Shown: positions 5,326 to 6,366 of the stretch, in pieces
How the letters are laid out: each line of letters starts with the position of its first letter
Numbering within the stretch: the first letter of the stretch is position 1
From: Lentisphaerota bacterium
Lineage (GTDB): Bacteria > Verrucomicrobiota > Kiritimatiellia > RFP12 > UBA3636
Reading direction: 5' to 3'
DNA length: 6,366 bases
Assembly (NCBI GenBank): GCA_012511845.1
Contig: JAAZFF010000075.1
Coordinates: forward strand, 1 to 6,366
The notes under the pieces: model-generated
Databases searched by the model: none
What the model was told of the DNA's origin: nothing
What the model saw: the letters and a program-made list of their open reading frames with translations, nothing else
Program-made: the position numbers and the translations under genes

Positions 5326-5757
5326 ATGCTTAAAGGAATATCTCCTGCCATATCGCCCGAGTTGCTCAAAATTCTTGCAGAAATGGGGCACGGCGACGAA
5401 ATTGTACTTGCTGATGCTCATTTTCCCGGTCATACCTTAGGGAAAAGAGTTTTGCGTGCAGACGGTCTGGGTATACCTCCTTTGCTGGATGGTATAATTC
5501 CTCTTTTTGAGCTCGACAGTTACGCGCCGCCTTTGATTATGATGGCGCCTGTTGATGGTGACAAGCTTGATCCATCTGTGGAAGCTGAATATATGGCGGC
5601 AATCAAACGCCATGTGACTAATCCGCCCGCAGTTACACGCATCGATCGCTTTGCCTTTTATGACAGGGCAAAAGAGGCGTATGCTGTTGTCGTTACAGGA
5701 GAAGTTGCCGTGTATGGCAATATAATCCTGAAAAAGGGTGTAACACCTGTACAGTAG
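5326..5757 (+). CDS. fucU: L-fucose mutarotase (RbsD/FucU family)
   Basis: 143 residues, against 140 in Escherichia coli FucU, and alike along the whole length as recalled: the start MLKGISPAISPELLKILAEM, then GHGDEIVLADAHFPGH, IIPLFELDSYAPPLIMMAPV, RIDRFAFYDRAKEAYAVVVTGE and YGNIILKKGVTP. It interconverts the alpha and beta anomers of L-fucose in the cytoplasm, supplying the anomer used by fucose isomerase. His22 in MGHGD is the family's catalytic histidine; Asp30 and the C-terminal Y-x-N (Tyr130, Asn132) are also kept. The FELDSYAPPL segment and RFAFY mark it as FucU rather than ribose pyranase RbsD. It is second in an operon with the cupin; no other fucose gene (isomerase, kinase, aldolase, permease) is in the window. 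The stop is TAG. Confidence 0.96.
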   Translation: MLKGISPAISPELLKILAEMGHGDEIVLADAHFPGHTLGKRVLRADGLGIPPLLDGIIPLFELDSYAPPLIMMAPVDGDKLDPSVEAEYMAAIKRHVTNPPAVTRIDRFAFYDRAKEAYAVVVTGEVAVYGNIILKKGVTPVQ

Positions 5758-5821
5758 TACAGCGCCATGTTCCAAAAGAGTAAAACGCTTTACACAAAGC
5801 AGCTCAGCCATTTCTTGTCGT

Positions 5822-5867
5822 TCTTCAGACCGAATGACTGAAGATTTACGTTTGCATGGGGTCTGAA
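5822..5867 (+). promoter_or_regulatory. Leader with two mutually exclusive stems
   Basis: TCTTCAG (5822-5828) can pair with CTGAAGA (5838-5844), a 7-bp stem with a 9-nt loop. TTCAGACC (5824-5831) can instead pair with GGTCTGAA (5860-5867), an 8-bp stem with a 28-nt loop. The two share bases 5824-5828, so only one can form. Neither is followed by a run of T, so this is not a clear terminator. It lies between fucU and the next gene and could be an attenuator, an operator dyad or chance. Confidence 0.35.
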
Positions 5868-5877
5868 AGATTGTTAT

Positions 5878-5882
5878 GAGGT
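5878..5882 (+). promoter_or_regulatory. Ribosome binding site of the right-edge gene
   Basis: GAGGT lies nine bases before ATG 5892 and supports that start. Confidence 0.55.
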
Positions 5883-5891
5883 AGAATTACT

Positions 5892-6366
5892 ATGGCTAAA
5901 AGATTTTTTTCAGATGACAGCTTCTGGAACTTGCCCATTGCTGATAATGCGGAAACTGATCCGCGTAATGACGACTTTTTAGAGCGCCTTGCCGTCGAAC
6001 CAGGCGGACCGTTCTGGATCAACTGCAATGAATATGCCATACCTGTTTATGAGGTAGACGACAGCACTCCGAGATATACGGTTCATCAGTGGGATTTGGA
6101 GCCCTCGCGCAGACCGGGACGCTGGGAGCCGCGTGATAAATATTGGAGTCAGGGTCCGGGATTTGGAAAAGATGTACCAATACCTGATAATGCCAAACCT
6201 GATCCCGGCGCCGATGCGCACATGGCGCTTGTAGACTGGTCGCGTAATATAGTCTGGGATATGTGGGCCGCCCGCATCCGCCCCGATGGGGAATGGGAGT
6301 CGCGCACAGGGATGGTCTATGCGGCTGATGGTTCCGGTGTCTGGAGAACTGACGACTTTAACGTTA
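5892..6366 (+). CDS. Uncharacterised protein, N-terminal part (runs off right edge)
   Basis: 158 codons are seen with no stop. There is no signal peptide: the protein opens MAKRFFSDDSFWNLPIADNA, directly with domain sequence. Visible landmarks are FFSDDSFWNLPI (5-16), a Gly-Pro-Phe-Trp turn (39-42), NEYAIPVYEVDD (46-57), KDVPIPDNAKPDPGADAHMA (93-112) and RPDGEWESRTGMVY (130-143). This order (F-S-x-D-S-x-W-N, then PVY, then VPIP..A.P..G.D.HM, then a Trp-rich strand) resembles a poorly described group of bacterial proteins that are often secreted and sit near carbohydrate genes. That likeness is from memory and no enzymatic activity is claimed. The gap of 134 nt after fucU, with a structured leader and no convincing promoter, leaves open whether it belongs to the fucU operon. 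An enzyme for sugar chains is one possibility; the lack of an export signal argues for a cytoplasmic role or a different true start. Confidence 0.75.
   Translation, partial: MAKRFFSDDSFWNLPIADNAETDPRNDDFLERLAVEPGGPFWINCNEYAIPVYEVDDSTPRYTVHQWDLEPSRRPGRWEPRDKYWSQGPGFGKDVPIPDNAKPDPGADAHMALVDWSRNIVWDMWAARIRPDGEWESRTGMVYAADGSGVWRTDDFNV

Noticed and set aside
5851..5879. Promoter TTTGCA-17-TTATGA before the right-edge gene
   Set aside because: Both boxes are weak and the -10 overlaps the ribosome site, leaving almost no leader.

Overview
The window looks like a chromosomal stretch from a PVC-superphylum bacterium, most likely of the Lentisphaerota/Kiritimatiellota kind. This is inferred from gene content, not from any marker gene. 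The content includes a secreted LamG-like protein leading into a Calx-beta-like repeat, an SHD1-domain (SLA1 homology) secreted esterase, a four-helix-bundle protein with the 'suffix' domain, a Gfo/Idh/MocA oxidoreductase and an L-fucose mutarotase. No rRNA, tRNA, CRISPR array or transposase is visible.

Layout. (1) 1-2367, minus strand: a Gfo/Idh/MocA oxidoreductase (1360-2367), followed 83 nt downstream by a large exported surface protein (1-1276) that runs off the left edge. The second gene is open all the way to the edge. (2) 2368-2667: a divergent intergenic region with candidate promoters for both directions and a 9-bp-periodic TGGAC array. (3) 2668-4324, plus strand: a four-helix-bundle/suffix protein, then, 43 nt later, an SHD1-coiled-coil-alpha/beta-hydrolase protein. 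The linker of the four-helix-bundle gene is an 88-nt quasi-palindrome of 10-bp GGAC/GTCC units. (4) 4325-4873: gene-poor DNA with a CACGAAA array, a broken short gene (stop codon after 40 codons) and a pair of ~27-bp direct repeats. (5) 4874-5757: a good sigma70-type promoter, a small cupin and fucU (L-fucose mutarotase), spaced as an operon. (6) 5758-6366: a leader with two mutually exclusive stems, then the start of an unrecognised gene that runs off the right edge.

How the parts fit. The cupin-fucU pair, and possibly the downstream gene and the NAD(P)-dependent oxidoreductase, suggest use of fucose or a related deoxysugar, as expected in a polysaccharide-degrading PVC bacterium. Only fucU is a firm functional call. 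The most unusual signal is the set of short motif arrays with 9-10 bp spacing in, before and after the four-helix-bundle gene and its neighbour. The 10-bp period ignores the reading frame, so it looks selected at the DNA or RNA level rather than for the protein.
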